Shown here: piece by piece, positions 1-10,150 of the stretch
How the letters are laid out: each line of letters begins with the position of its first letter
Position numbering within the stretch: position 1 is the stretch's first letter
Assembly (NCBI GenBank): GCA_021401465.1
Contig: JADDMT010000170.1
Location: 1-51,783, forward strand
From: Teratosphaeria epicoccoides
Taxonomy: Eukaryota; Ascomycota; Dothideomycetes; Mycosphaerellales; Teratosphaeriaceae
Length of the DNA stretch: 51,783 nt
Direction of reading: 5' to 3'
The notes under the pieces: model-generated
Databases searched by the model: none
What the model saw: only the letters and a program-made list of their open reading frames with translations
What the model was told of the DNA's origin: nothing
Program-made: the position numbers and the translations under genes

Positions 1-675
1 TCAGTCCCTAGTAGAACTGAGCGGCTAAAGCGTTATCATTCTAGTCGACTCGAGCAGAGAGGGTCTGAAAGTCCGCGCGGTACTTCGTGGCGGAACCCTT
101 CTGCTAGATTCCTAGGAGAGCTCTCTCAGCCTCTTGTTGCTCATTACCGAGCCCGAACGCTTCGCGTAATGCCTTAAACAAAGACTTGTCTAAGTTAAGA
201 ATCTCCCTAGTTGTCGTCTTCCTAGCTTCGGCACTACTGACGTGATCCAGATAATCCGTTAGATGAGGCTAGATAAACTCGAACGCTAGTCCCTTCAGGT
301 AAGAGACAATGTACATCATTCGCTTATGATGTGTCGTAAACTGTTCCGTATCCACGTTAAATGCTAACTAGCATTGTAGGATAAACATCTCGACTTGAGA
401 TTGTTGTCCTATGAACTCTGTAGGGCTTCCTATCTTGAAGCCATTGTTGCCGTGTCTATTCCCGGTAGTTGAACCTGCGACGGATGCTAGAGCCATCTCG
501 CTAAGGTGAACAGATTTAAGCTACTACGTGATTTAAGGTATAGCGGCAACTTGTTCTCGTAGTGTCAGTTGACTGTCGCTAGAGCTTGAACTAATAGTTG
601 AAGAACTACTTAACATAGGCGTATGTCAAGCGCTCGCCGAGTCTCCTGATGCTTCCCTAGAAGTGGTGCTCAAAA
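1..675 (-). pseudogene. Gag N-terminal region of a minus-strand Ty3/gypsy element (partial, RIP-degraded)
   Basis: Read on the minus strand this matches, base for base apart from scattered transitions, the start of the internal region of the plus-strand element at 45721-46400. It covers the untranslated leader and the first part of gag and runs off the left edge. The frame carries in-frame TAG codons, some at the same codons as in the right-hand copy. A few glutamine codons that are TAG on the right are still CAG here, so this copy is somewhat less mutated. Nothing here can make protein. Confidence 0.9.
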
Positions 676-1165
676 TGTCATAAGGGTAGGTGCTAATAGC
701 AGGAAGGTGACTAGGTGTTAGACTCGGGAGCTATGAAGAATATCGATAATAGCAGTTAACCTTGTAACTGACTCTCCTCTAAGTAAGAGAGGATTGAATT
801 AAGATTAAGCACGAAGCTCCTAACTACCTGTCCTAAAGCTATCCCTATATACTAGAGAGCGACAGAGCAGCTCTGTTAGATCTGTTAACAGACCCGACAG
901 ATCCATGTCTATAGATCTGTGGACTAACCCCACAGATCTAAGGGTCTGTTATCCCGTGACAGATCCCTTCTTCCTTGCAAGCCTATAGATCTGTAGACTA
1001 ACCCTACAGATCCGGGGATCAGTCCTCACGTAACAGATCCTTTCTTCTATGACTGTGCCTATGACTCATAGTACTCCCATGATGGTACTATGACTCATAG
1101 CACTTAGGACCTACATGATCCTGTATCCTATAGTACTCCGGACAGTACTCCTGACACTTATGACA
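676..1165 (-). repeat. 5' LTR of the left (minus-strand) Ty3/gypsy element, 490 bp
   Basis: On the minus strand it begins TGTCATAAGTGTC and ends TTATGACA, a TG...CA LTR with a short terminal inverted repeat (TGTCAT/ATGACA). It has exactly the length of the LTR at 45231-45720 and aligns along its whole length, in opposite orientation. It is followed on the minus strand by the same leader as the right-hand copy. It holds two imperfect 74-bp tandem repeats (909-1056), each with a GATCTGT/ACAGATC hairpin, and a duplicated TATGACTCATAG word near 1066-1113. Confidence 0.92.
909..1056. repeat. Two 74-bp imperfect tandem repeats with hairpins inside the LTR
   Basis: The word CTATAGATCTGT starts at 909 and again at 983, a 74-bp period, and each copy ends near a CAGATCC plus TTCTTC stretch. 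The first copy contains a perfect 10-bp inverted repeat, 913-922 against 930-939, with a 7-nt loop. CACGTGA and CACGTAA words lie in the repeats and match the E-box-like CACGTG seen in the right-hand LTR. Confidence 0.8.
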
Positions 1166-1181
1166 ACCTACCCTTATGACA
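1166..1181 (+). repeat. 16-bp copy of the LTR 3' terminus in opposite orientation
   Basis: The 16 bases directly after the left LTR (ACCTACCCTTATGACA) equal the last 16 bases of the right-hand LTR (45705-45720) in plus orientation. The left LTR itself is minus strand. It may be the stump of an older LTR into which this element inserted, or the product of a rearrangement. Confidence 0.55.
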
Positions 1182-1739
1182 GACAGGGACTATACTAGCG
1201 TAGGATATGAACGCTAGCGGTCCTTAAGGGACTTGAGCTGCTTGACAGCGCTTTGCACGAGCTGCCTAAAGATGACGAGGCTCTAGAGTTAGTTGTAGAC
1301 CCGCATTTGTCTTAGTAGAGGCTAGTCGCAGTGCAGTCGCAGCTGCAGTCGACGCATCAGGGTTAGGGTTAGACCTAGGGGTCTAGTCGATATTGGCTTC
1401 TACGAGACTAGACGGTTAGTCAAATGCCATGAAAACTAGGGCGTAGTAGGCGCTCGCAGTGTAATCACAGAGGCCTCCGACGACTTACCCTAAAGGCCTT
1501 GCGTTGCTAGTTAGGGCGTTGTTAGCGTTACTATTGCTCGATGGGTAGGATTAACCATTAAGTAGTAGTTACACTAGGGCACTTCGTGATTGTAAAGAGC
1601 GTAAGGTGTTCCTAATACTAGACAAGCTATCATTTAGTCTCTGATACGCTGCAGATGTGCTAGCTCTGCTATAATGGCTTAATGATACTAAGCAAAGAGG
1701 TAGTGATTAAATCAATCAAAAAACAGTGTTACGGGGGAC
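1182..1739. other. Stretch without a recognisable gene
   Basis: No gene recognised. On the minus strand a frame broken only by TAG/TAA runs on from the integrase-core pseudogene and looks weakly protein-like, so the decayed gene or its element may extend here. Two TTAGGG words near 1361 are not part of a longer telomeric array. Confidence 0.5.
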
Positions 1740-3866
1740 CTATCAATTAGCAGGCGAAAGACACAGAGTAGTAGTAGTCTTATTCGATTTAATGAGGAGC
1801 GCACCGACAGTCTTATAAGCTACACATTGTTAAAGCCATCTAACAGCTATGTTATCCGCTCCGGAAGTAGTAGTGTTAGTCCATTAATAGCCTCATGCAC
1901 CTGTGGATTAACATTCGGTTAGAAGCGAGGTGCTGCATAATGCTTGTTAGACTATGCTAGCTTTAGCTTAGTGTTACTAGCATCTAGATAGGCCTTTGCG
2001 GAGTTGCGGAGGTAATAGTAGGCGAGCTCATGCAGCCTTCTGCTACTCTCTAGCTCATTAGCGTCGCTAGTGATAGCAGCCATATCAACGCCGACCTGTA
2101 CTAAGGTGCTAGCGTACCATGCTAACGTGTCTGCAGGAAGGTACTCATTAATATCTGCTAAGAGTTAGCAAAGTGCCTCGAGGCGTACTGCGACTACACT
2201 ATAATCAGCGCACTAGGTAGGGGTCGTGCATATCGAGCGAAGTTAAAGAGCTCTTAACAGCTCTCTAGTGCGTCGAGCGACTCTGTAAGTGCTCTGTGAT
2301 TAGGACTCACCAAAACCTGTGGCTTCAAGGTATTCCTTAATCGCTGCTAATCAGGGACTGTTAGCATCGATTCGCACACCGCTTTAGCGGCTAGGCATAG
2401 TCTTATGACTCTCCGGATATCCATACAGCCGCTCAGGGACCCCTGGCACACAATGTGGCCGCCGTGGTTAGCTGCGAATCTTGTGGTTCCTCTACAAGAT
2501 TAAGAACTTAGTAGCAGCTGTCCGGATGATAGGCATGTAGACCGCGATAAAGGCGATCTTGTCAGAGAGGCGGTCTTCGCTCTAATGGCCGCTGTCTTTA
2601 AGCACTTGAAACTAGTCTCTCTAGTAATTAAGCTTGGTCTTTAAGAGCTGGCCCTACTACACCTCAATGCGCTGATTCATCTTGCTTGTCCTATACTGAT
2701 AACAATTAGCGAATGTAAGCTCGTTCCTTAGTAGCAGCTAGGGTCTAAAGACTGGCTGCTTAGCTTGCTAGCGATGCTGCACGTCTGGCCGGCGTAGGGG
2801 CTCGTCGTCGTCGTCGTCGTCGTCGTCTTGATCGTCAGAGTCGTCTATCTCGTCGACTGACAATAGCCTTTAGTCACTAGCTATAGCCGCTACCCTTGCC
2901 GCGAATTAAGCCTCTTGCTAATCGCCTAGCTCCTCTACGTCTAGACAACGGCCTTCGCCTACGTCCCTACGAGCTTCTTGTAACAGCCAAAAGTAAGCAT
3001 CAGCTAGATCTAGTGTCTCAAGACCCCTGTCGCTCCGGATTATTTAAGGCACTATCAAGAACTCCTGCACACATCGAGAGTATTATGTAAGGACGCTTAG
3101 CTTTGTGCGTCTGACAATGCTAACGTAGATCTACATGATATTACGAGACTACACGTTAATAGCGGCGTAAATGCTAATTCCAAACATCTCTATCTTGCAA
3201 TAGGCGTTAATTGACTAGCCCTAGTTCGGTCTAGGAGCTCGAAGGATACCGCGCTTCACCCTTGAAGGACGACTACACTCTTAAAAGCCCCGGGGGTTAA
3301 CGCTCCATGCGGCTTAGAAAAGGCGATCACTATTACGATTAAGTAGTAAGTACACTGTGATTAGACTGTGAGTGTCCTTACTATCTGACTGTCCTGTACG
3401 CATGTCGAAAGTGCACGTATAGGTTCTCCCTACTATAATGCAGAGCATCACCTTTGTCATACTTACTACGTAATAGCAGTATAAGTCACTACTCTTCCCT
3501 TTCCCCTTCCTCTTAATTAAGCTTCTTCTTATAGCTAAGGGTAATACGTCGCCGCTACAACGTTCTGCGGCTCATGTCGTATCCATTCGCAGATAATACA
3601 TCTAGTATCTCCTTGTTAGTAGACTGCTAGCACTAGTGTTAGTACTCTATAAGGCGGTTAACCTTTGCTGCGACTTCGCCTCTAATACAAGGTGCATATT
3701 TGCGGAAGCCCTAATCATCGAGCCGCCTTGCGAGGCAACTGCGACTAATAATCGTCTGTTCTTCCCGCATGATAGTCTCCTGGATATTAACATGGCGGAC
3801 GCTAATAGCTATAGCTTGCTACACATACTCGTGCCAGTGCGGCCAGTCGATTACCTGAGGTGGCAT
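1740..3866 (-). pseudogene. RIP-degraded integrase-core (DDE) domain gene
   Basis: On the minus strand a frame of about 700 codons is interrupted almost only by TAG/TAA codons at places where Trp or Gln is expected. A possible start is ATG at 3866, followed by a helix-turn-helix-like N-terminus (LSANGYDMSRRTLQ). The catalytic core shows IIRSDRGLE (second Asp codon 3029-3031) and NQRIE (Glu codon 2663-2665), then DKIAF, AVYMPIIR and HKIRS...RPH blocks typical of the integrase-core family widespread in fungi and animals. The first acidic residue reads Asn (AAC, 3206-3208, SINAYCK), a G-to-A change that removes the catalytic Asp. A run of Asp codons (2805-2826) sits between second Asp and Glu. 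The N-terminal part (about 3560-3866) is in another frame than the core, so an intron or frameshift lies between. The C-terminal end is uncertain. The family call is from remembered motif order, not a search. Confidence 0.75.
2805..2826. repeat. (GTC)n microsatellite
   Basis: About seven GTC triplets in a row. On the minus strand they encode an Asp run inside the integrase-core pseudogene, so the repeat is probably of coding origin. Confidence 0.85.
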
Positions 3867-4119
3867 GGCGAAAACAACAACGATATTTGTGCTGATAGAT
3901 TATTGTTGATAGGTAAATAGGCCTATATATGAGTTAGAAGGTCGATTCTTGATGTGGCCGAGAACACCCCTCATGTGGAATTGGCACATTTGGACCGCCG
4001 TCCTCAACATCAACGCTGTCCGGCCTCGGCATTTTTCGGCCCTTCATCCTTCATTGAAGAGAGTAAACAGCATCAACGCCTTGCAGCCTTCTTTTGAGCG
4101 TTGAAGAGGGCGCGCGAGG

Positions 4120-5842
4120 ATGGTGTTGGAGGTGATCTACGTGGTCAGGCATGGCGTAAGTACCAACTTATTCTCCTGTCGATTTGATTTTGTGTTACGG
4201 TCGGCGGCGAATGCGAGGGCAGGTGGTTGATGGGAAATTTTTGGTGCTTTGCTCTCCTCAGACCACATGAAGCAAGATCGCCATGATTGACAAATGCGGG
4301 AGTGCCATACGCGCAGCTACTTGCTCTCAAGCAGAGAACAGCACGAACCAAGATGCCATGACACCTTGTCACAATGTGCAGCTAACAACGATTCAGTACC
4401 GCAGCAACTGGATCGTCGACGCAGAGACCGGCGCATACAGCTCAAACTACCCTACTCCCACAGGCATCCCGTCCGACCCAGCACTCGCCGTCTACGGCGT
4501 CAAACAAGCCAAGGAACTGGCTGAACATCTTGCTCAAGTCGAGCCGCCAATAGACAAACTCTACAGCTCGCCCTTCTACCGCTGCATACAGACCCTCGCT
4601 CCTTTCACTGCCAGACTTGTCGAGCAGAGAGGCGCAGGCAAAGTTAAAGTCATTCTGGAGCCAGGTGTGGGAGAATTCTATGGTCTCGCGAGGTTTGATC
4701 ATCCACTGCCGGCAAAGGTTGATGTCCTGAACAATTATTTCCAGCATCTACATGCTGAGAAGGATCCGGTGATTGTGCCGTCGATGAAGGGTGAGAGTAT
4801 ACCGCAGCTCCATGATCGTATTGCTTATTGTCTGCATCACATCGTTCGTCGAGCGGATGAGGATCCTGACGGACCGAGGGCGTTGGTGATCTGCACGCAC
4901 GCGGCTAGCATGATCTGTATAGGCAGGGCACTGACGGGGAGAATGCCGGAGGATGAGGGTGAGGAGGACTTTAGGTGCTTCACGTGCTCGTTCTCGAAGT
5001 ATGTGAGGAAGTCGTCAGCTGAGCTCGGGGAGGTGCCGGCGTGGGATCCGCAGGTTCCAGACACGGTGCCTGATGTCGGCTGGCGGGGCAAAGGCGTTGC
5101 TGGAGGATGGGCTTGCGCGGTCAATGGCGACTGCTCTTTCCTCTCGGGAGGTGAAGAACGTGGATGGTAAGTCCTCACCCTCTTTCCATTGATTTTCAGC
5201 CAGTATGCCCCTGGTCTCCTCGCTGGCCAACGCCCGTCTTTCGTATCTCGTCCGAACACTCAGGAAAGGCCTACAATCTGGAGGATACCACTTACAAGTC
5301 TTGGCCGTCAAATAGGAACTTCAAGATTCATAACGAAGCTGAGGCCAAATATGCCGCTGAGCGTACTGCGCCCGCCGCGAAGCAGGACAAGCACGCATCG
5401 GAGATTCAGCTCAGCAAGGAACGAGCTGCCCTAGCTGCGGAGCAGGTGACGACTGCAGCACAGTTGAACACTGGTCAGTCCTCGCCGGACATCAAGAGAT
5501 CCGCCCTGACTAGTGGGCTGGAGCAGTATCTTGCTGCGGATCGAGACGATTTCATCCATTCCTGAGAAGGCGGTGGACCGTCGCCGGAACGGACGGACGT
5601 AACCTCGACTTGGTGTGGTTCCGGCCAGACACACTTCGTGCTGAGACCGAGCATGGCGCGGCATAATGCTCTTGGCACATTATGATGCTCTGATAGATAT
5701 CTTAAACTGACTGAGAAGCTACAGGCACTTCTCGGGCGACGAGTCGTTCCTCAAGGACCCGAACGCATTCAACGACGCTGCGAACGCGCAGGGTGGCTCA
5801 GCATCGGACGTGGGCATGAGCGGCGACAAGGGCAAGCTATGA
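4120..5842 (+). CDS. Histidine phosphatase superfamily protein, TFC7/YNL108C-like
   Basis: Three exons: 4120-4155, 4397-5166, 5725-5842. Exon 1 encodes only MVLEVIYVVRHG, so the catalytic RHG histidine sits on a 12-codon exon; exon 2 continues with YRSNW as expected for the family. The second histidine is in VICTHAASM. Exon 2 ends in SFLSGGEERG and a split Trp codon joins it to HFSGDESF in exon 3. Phases fit and the protein is about 307 residues. Yeast relatives are Tfc7 (tau55, TFIIIC) and its paralogue YNL108C; whether this protein is an active phosphatase or a TFIIIC subunit cannot be told from sequence. Intron 2 is 558 bp, very long for this window, and contains an open coiled-coil-like frame. 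A short upstream ATG frame at 4283 lies in intron 1 and is not the start. Confidence 0.85.
5203..5565 (+). other. Coiled-coil-like open frame inside intron 2 of the phosphatase gene
   Basis: An open plus-strand frame fills much of the long intron (5167-5724) and ends at 5565. Its second half is rich in Ala, Glu, Lys and Gln (for example KERAALAAEQ), as in a coiled coil. I do not recognise it. It has no convincing start of its own. It could be a captured gene fragment, an alternative exon, or chance. Confidence 0.3.
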
Positions 5843-6693
5843 TTGAGACCCAGTACTAGCGACGGGCGAGCGCCAGGCACGCTGCGCCCAGGCGTGAAGG
5901 CACCGAATAGCGTCTAGCATATTCCCGCGCGGCACACGCTTCCAAAAATCAAGCAACTTGCATTCTCCCATGCCGTCTCAACAGACCCGAATCGCCTAAA
6001 CGATCATCCTGCCCCCGTTGTGCGCGTCGCCACTTCCACACCGGCATGCATCGCATGCCCGAACATCGCCTGAATCGTCTCTTCGCCCGTGTGAAAGAGC
6101 GTCTTCGTTCATCGCCTTTTCTTGGAAGGCGACTTTGGCGTTTCCGGACTGGGGGTGTTAGGAATCTGGAGAGTTTGAGTGCGGAGGGTAGACGGACCGG
6201 TGATGGGGGCGCATACATCGGGACTGGATTTTTCTAGGGGTTGCATATCTTGCCTTTCTGGCCAGGATTACATAGAGGGATGTATAATAAGTTCATCAAG
6301 TAGGCAGCCCCGTTGGAAATTTGGTCTGGTCGCTGGCCCGAGCTCAGAATTCGAAGTAGGAACGGGCAAACCAGAACAGCTAGCTCTGTCGACAAAAGCT
6401 AGATCGAACGGCTTGACGGCCATATCTGTGCGTCTGCAACAAGAGGTAATGAGAATTTGCTCAAATGAGACAGGGACATGATAATGCAGAAGACCGAAGC
6501 TTTGGATGCGTTCATCGCATTTGGACTTTAGACGTGAAAAGGTATCGTTGCCATGTCATGCGCAAGCAGACGATGATTGCGACTTCATACGCGCCACGGC
6601 TCTACCATTTGCTTCTACCTCGTCCCGAACGCACCATATTTCCAGCGCCATGCGTGACTTCCCGAGATTTTTCAAATCCGAGATGCGATCCGC
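5843..6693. other. Intergenic region
   Basis: Nothing recognised. Several short frames on both strands (for example 5949-6218 minus, 6046-6237 plus) have no motif and no support. It lies between the convergent 3' ends of the phosphatase gene and RPL17. Confidence 0.5.
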
Positions 6694-7558
6694 TTATGCG
6701 GCAGTAATGGCCTTGCGGGTGCGCTGAGCACGTTGGCGGGAGTTGAGGTGAGCCTTCTCGCGCTCGACGACCTGAGGAGCCTTCTGAACGACCTCCTCGC
6801 CCTCAGTGAGAATCAGCTCGATGTGGCAGGGGTTGGACATGTATGGGTTGATCTGCGCATCTATTAGTAGTCTTGAAAATCATGTGACTTTGATTGCATG
6901 ACTTACACGACCGTGGGCACGGTACGTCCGTCTTCTCTGCTTCGGGGCCTGGTTGACCTGAATGTGCTTGACGATCAAGTTGTTGGTGTCCAAACCCTTG
7001 GTGTCGGCGTTGGCCTCGGCGTTCTTGAGCAGGCTGAGCAAGAATTCGGCAGACTTGACGGGCCAGCGAGCCTTGCTGACACCGAACTGCTTGCCTTTGT
7101 CGCCCCAATATCAGTATATGTGTAGTATGTTTTGTCCATCTGCATCCTCGCACAGTGGCTAGCGACGGCCCTGAGCAACGAGTGCTACAGACGGCGTGCC
7201 TACGTACCTTGGGCAGTACGGCCAGTGCTCCCGGCATATCTCCTCATGGGCACCGCCTCGACATGCTCCTGGACATTCTCGAGGAACTTGACGGCGCGGG
7301 AAAGCTTCCAGCCGTTGATGGCCTGGGCGGTCTCGCGGGTGTTTTTGAAGGAGACACGGAGGTAGGAGCCGCGGGCGCGCGCGGACTTGGCCGGCTCGAT
7401 ATGAGTGGCTGCGTAGCGGACCTGGAGGGAGGGCGGTGTTAGTATATTTCTTCAACATTGAATGTCGCATCGTGGTGGTGGTGGTGGTGGTGGTAGTGAT
7501 CGGTGTGCGTATTTGTAGTACATTTTCGCGATTGAATGTGTCAATTCGCACATACCAT
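6694..7558 (-). CDS. RPL17: 60S ribosomal protein L17 (uL22)
   Basis: Minus-strand gene with four exons: 7556-7558, 7208-7421, 6907-7094, 6694-6852 (564 nt, 187 residues, the usual length of eukaryotic uL22). Exon 1 is just the ATG, a common arrangement in fungal ribosomal protein genes. The protein runs VRYAATHIEPAKSARARGSY, then NTRETAQAINGWKL, PMRRYAGSTGRTAQ and a C-terminus ending TRKAITAA. uL22 lines the exit tunnel of the large ribosomal subunit. Introns are 134, 113 and 54 bp; all have GT-AG ends and phases that join. I looked for C/D-box snoRNA signals in the introns and saw none. Confidence 0.96.
7468..7494. repeat. (GGT)n microsatellite in RPL17 intron 1
   Basis: A run of GTG/GGT triplets on the plus strand inside the first intron of RPL17. 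Confidence 0.8.
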
Positions 7559-7889
7559 TTTGACGGTATTGTCGAGTGATGGTCACGCGGTGAGTCAGTA
7601 GTGTCGGTCGCAAAGAGCGTCGTGGGCAGCAAATCTTCAGTTGTCAATTTGAATTAAGTGAGTGCCAAGCATGAAATTCCTCCCGTCCCGTCCGCCCGCT
7701 CGTTGGCACAGCCGAAGTTCTGCCGCTATCCAACAACTCGTCTAGTGATGAGGGGGTATACTATGTGTCATAGATCTGAGTCTAGAAATCGTTCAAGGCT
7801 GACTCGTCACTGTACTTATACTCGCCAACATCTGCGAGTCTTGCAGAGCAATTTGTGTAGCTAATTCCAATTGACACGGTACAGCTACG

Positions 7890-8303
7890 GCTGTACGATA
7901 AGATGTAAAGTACCACGGCTTCCCTCCTTGTGACTTGACGTTGAGCGAAGCAGACTCTTCTGCGGTCTCTTCCTGTGCTCCTTCCTTTGGACGTTTGACA
8001 AGGTCCAGAGGCGCGCCACACATGTCTCTGGCTGACAGCAGTCTGGCCGATCTCGTCGTCGCGTGGACATATCCGCTGCACTACATCCAGAATGGCACCC
8101 GCTTCCCAGCGGCAGCGCTCTCCAGCATACCAATCATCTTCGGCGCATTCCATCAGAATGAGGTTCTTCGCGCGGAAGTAGTACAACAGGGTGTTGTCGG
8201 CAAGCCTTTCTTTGGTGGTGGAAATGCAAGCTGCAAAGTCTCGTGCATTATACTGTGCGAGGGCGCGCTCGTTGGATGCACATAAGCAGGGTGTGCACCG
8301 CAA
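7890..8303 (-). pseudogene. Remnant of a small conserved-looking protein gene
   Basis: A minus-strand frame begins near 8303 and contains RALAQYNARDFAACISTTK, LLYYFRAKNLILM and AEDDWYAGE, a layout I associate with small single-helix-repeat (TPR-like) fungal proteins of unknown role. After about 8060 the Glu/Lys-rich continuation that looks natural lies in another frame (VKRPKEGAQEE), which suggests a frameshift or an unrecognised intron. It is divergent from the coiled-coil frames at 8308-8767. Confidence 0.35.
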
Positions 8304-8307
8304 GTTC

Positions 8308-8767
8308 CCCTGCGAATTACGCGATGCGGTGCCGTCTGAGAGTCAGGTCGCATTGAACGCACACAAGAGTGCTGCGCATACGGGATTGACTCCATCTCTG
8401 TTAGCACAGCTGGAAGCTTTGCGTCAGGCCATTGTGGCGGTTATCGCCGCGCACGAGACTGCCGAGAAGCGTCACAATACGTATGGACGAGCTGCGTCGA
8501 ATTGAAGAGGCTGCCGAGAAGTGTCGGCAGGATGACATTGCGGCCCACCATGCACGCATGGACAAGTTGCGCCGAGCTAACGAGGCTGCTCTCGCCCTCC
8601 AAAAGACACGCAAGGAGATGCAGGGAGCGCGTGGGGTGTTACTCCAGCAAGAGAGGCACATGGTAGGCGAGCGGGTTCACGCGGTAGACCAGGATAGATT
8701 GGTCTTGATTGAGCGCCGTGAGAATTTGGATCGGCAGTTGGCAGAGCTGGATGGCAATGTTGAATAG
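8308..8767 (+). pseudogene. Coiled-coil protein gene, apparently split by a frameshift
   Basis: Two plus-strand frames join naturally near 8480. The first ends with VIAAHETAEKRHNT; the second continues with MDELRRIEEAAEKCRQDD and a long charged helix with heptad-like spacing, ending at 8767. Together they would make a coiled-coil protein of about 150 residues. No convincing start was found and the frames differ by one base, so it is either a decayed gene, an unrecognised intron or a sequence error. Function unknown. Confidence 0.4.
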
Positions 8768-9059
8768 ATGGAGCATGCGGAGCCTTCAACAAAATGTATA
8801 ATACTAGGTAGATGAGTCTGACTATTGTGGAAAATGATGATACAGGCAGAGTCTGGCCTGGATGCTCACCAATCTCAAATAATTCCTCGTGAGCGAAAGG
8901 TTCAGGAGCATGAGTCCACCCAGCTCGGAGCAACGTTACGCCGGCCGTACGATTCATGCACGCATGTGTGTTGTGCGAAGGCTTAGCTTTGAAAATGTCA
9001 ACTTTTGGACGTTAGAAGTGAAAGACCAGCTTCAGCCACAACACATTCATTACTGAAGC

Positions 9060-10150
9060 ATGGCATTCACTCCACGAGGCGGACGCGGTGGCGGCGATAG
9101 AGGCGGACGTGGCGGTGGCTTCCGTGGAGGACGAGGCGGTGCTGATCGCGGTGGACGTGGAGGATCAAGAGGTAGGGAAGGCTTGAATGGAATGATAGTG
9201 GATACATACTAATGATTGTCAGGTGGCTTTGGCGACAGAGGGCGGGGTGGTGCGCGCGGTGGCAGAGGTGCACCGCGAGGCGGCCGAGGCGGCGCAAGAG
9301 GAGGTCGTGGTGGTGCCAAGGGCGGCGCGAAGGGCGGTCAGAAGGTCACCATCGTATGTTGGAGCCCTATAAACAATGGGTTCAGATGATCGTACGCTGA
9401 CATATCGCTTCACAGGAACCGCATCGTCACCCAGGTGTCTTCGTTGCTGGCGGCAAGGAAGACATGCTCGTCACCAAAAGCCTGACTCCCGGTGAGGCAG
9501 TCTACGGCGAGAAGCGCATCTCCGTCGACACCCCCGCCCCAATCTCTGGCGACGCACAAACTAACGGCGACGCGCCCATCGCGACGAAAACCGAGTACCG
9601 TGTATGGAATCCTTTCCGGTCCAAGCTGGCAGCAGGTATCGTGGGCGGTCTGGAGAATATTTACATGAAGCCTGGCAGCAAGGTCCTCTACCTCGGTTCC
9701 GCCTCAGGCACCTCTGTGTCTCACGTTGCCGATATTGTCGGTCCTGCAGGCACAGTGTTCGCCGTCGAGTTCTCTCACCGATCAGGCCGCGATTTGATCA
9801 ACATGGCTACCCACCGTACAAACGTGATCCCGATCATCGAGGACGCTCGACACCCGCTCAAGTACCGCATGCTTGTCTCCATGGTCGACTGCATCTTTGC
9901 CGACGTTGCTCAGCCTGATCAAGCTCGTATCGTCGGACTCAACGCGCATCAATTCTTGAAGGTCGGCGGTGGGGTGGTGGTCTCTATCAAAGCCAACTGT
10001 ATCGACAGCACTGCTGCGCCAGAAGCCGTGTTCGCAAGAGAAGTACAGAAGCTACGAGAGGAGCGCATCAAGCCGAAGGAGCAGTTGACTCTGGAGCCGT
10101 TCGAGAGAGATCACGCCATGGTGGTTGGTGTATATCAGCGCAGCTCGTGA
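9060..10150 (+). CDS. NOP1: Fibrillarin, box C/D snoRNP 2'-O-methyltransferase
   Basis: Three exons: 9060-9171, 9223-9353, 9416-10150 (325 residues). Exons 1-2 encode the N-terminal Gly/Arg-rich (GAR) domain of about 80 residues. Exon 3 has the methyltransferase: GSKVLYLGSASGTSVSHVAD is the AdoMet-binding loop, followed by VFAVEFSHRSGRDL, NVIPIIEDARHP and GVVVSIKANCIDST, and it ends VVGVYQRSS. Fibrillarin methylates pre-rRNA 2'-OH groups guided by C/D snoRNAs in the nucleolus. Both introns (51 and 62 bp) have GT-AG ends and preserve frame. The full open frame at 9464 is only the 3' part of the gene. Confidence 0.97.

Noticed and set aside
1356..1376. Telomere-like TTAGGG repeats, and CCCTAA-like words at 45105-45150
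   Set aside because: Only two or three units, imperfect on the right; the left ones lie in a protein-like frame. Not a telomeric array.
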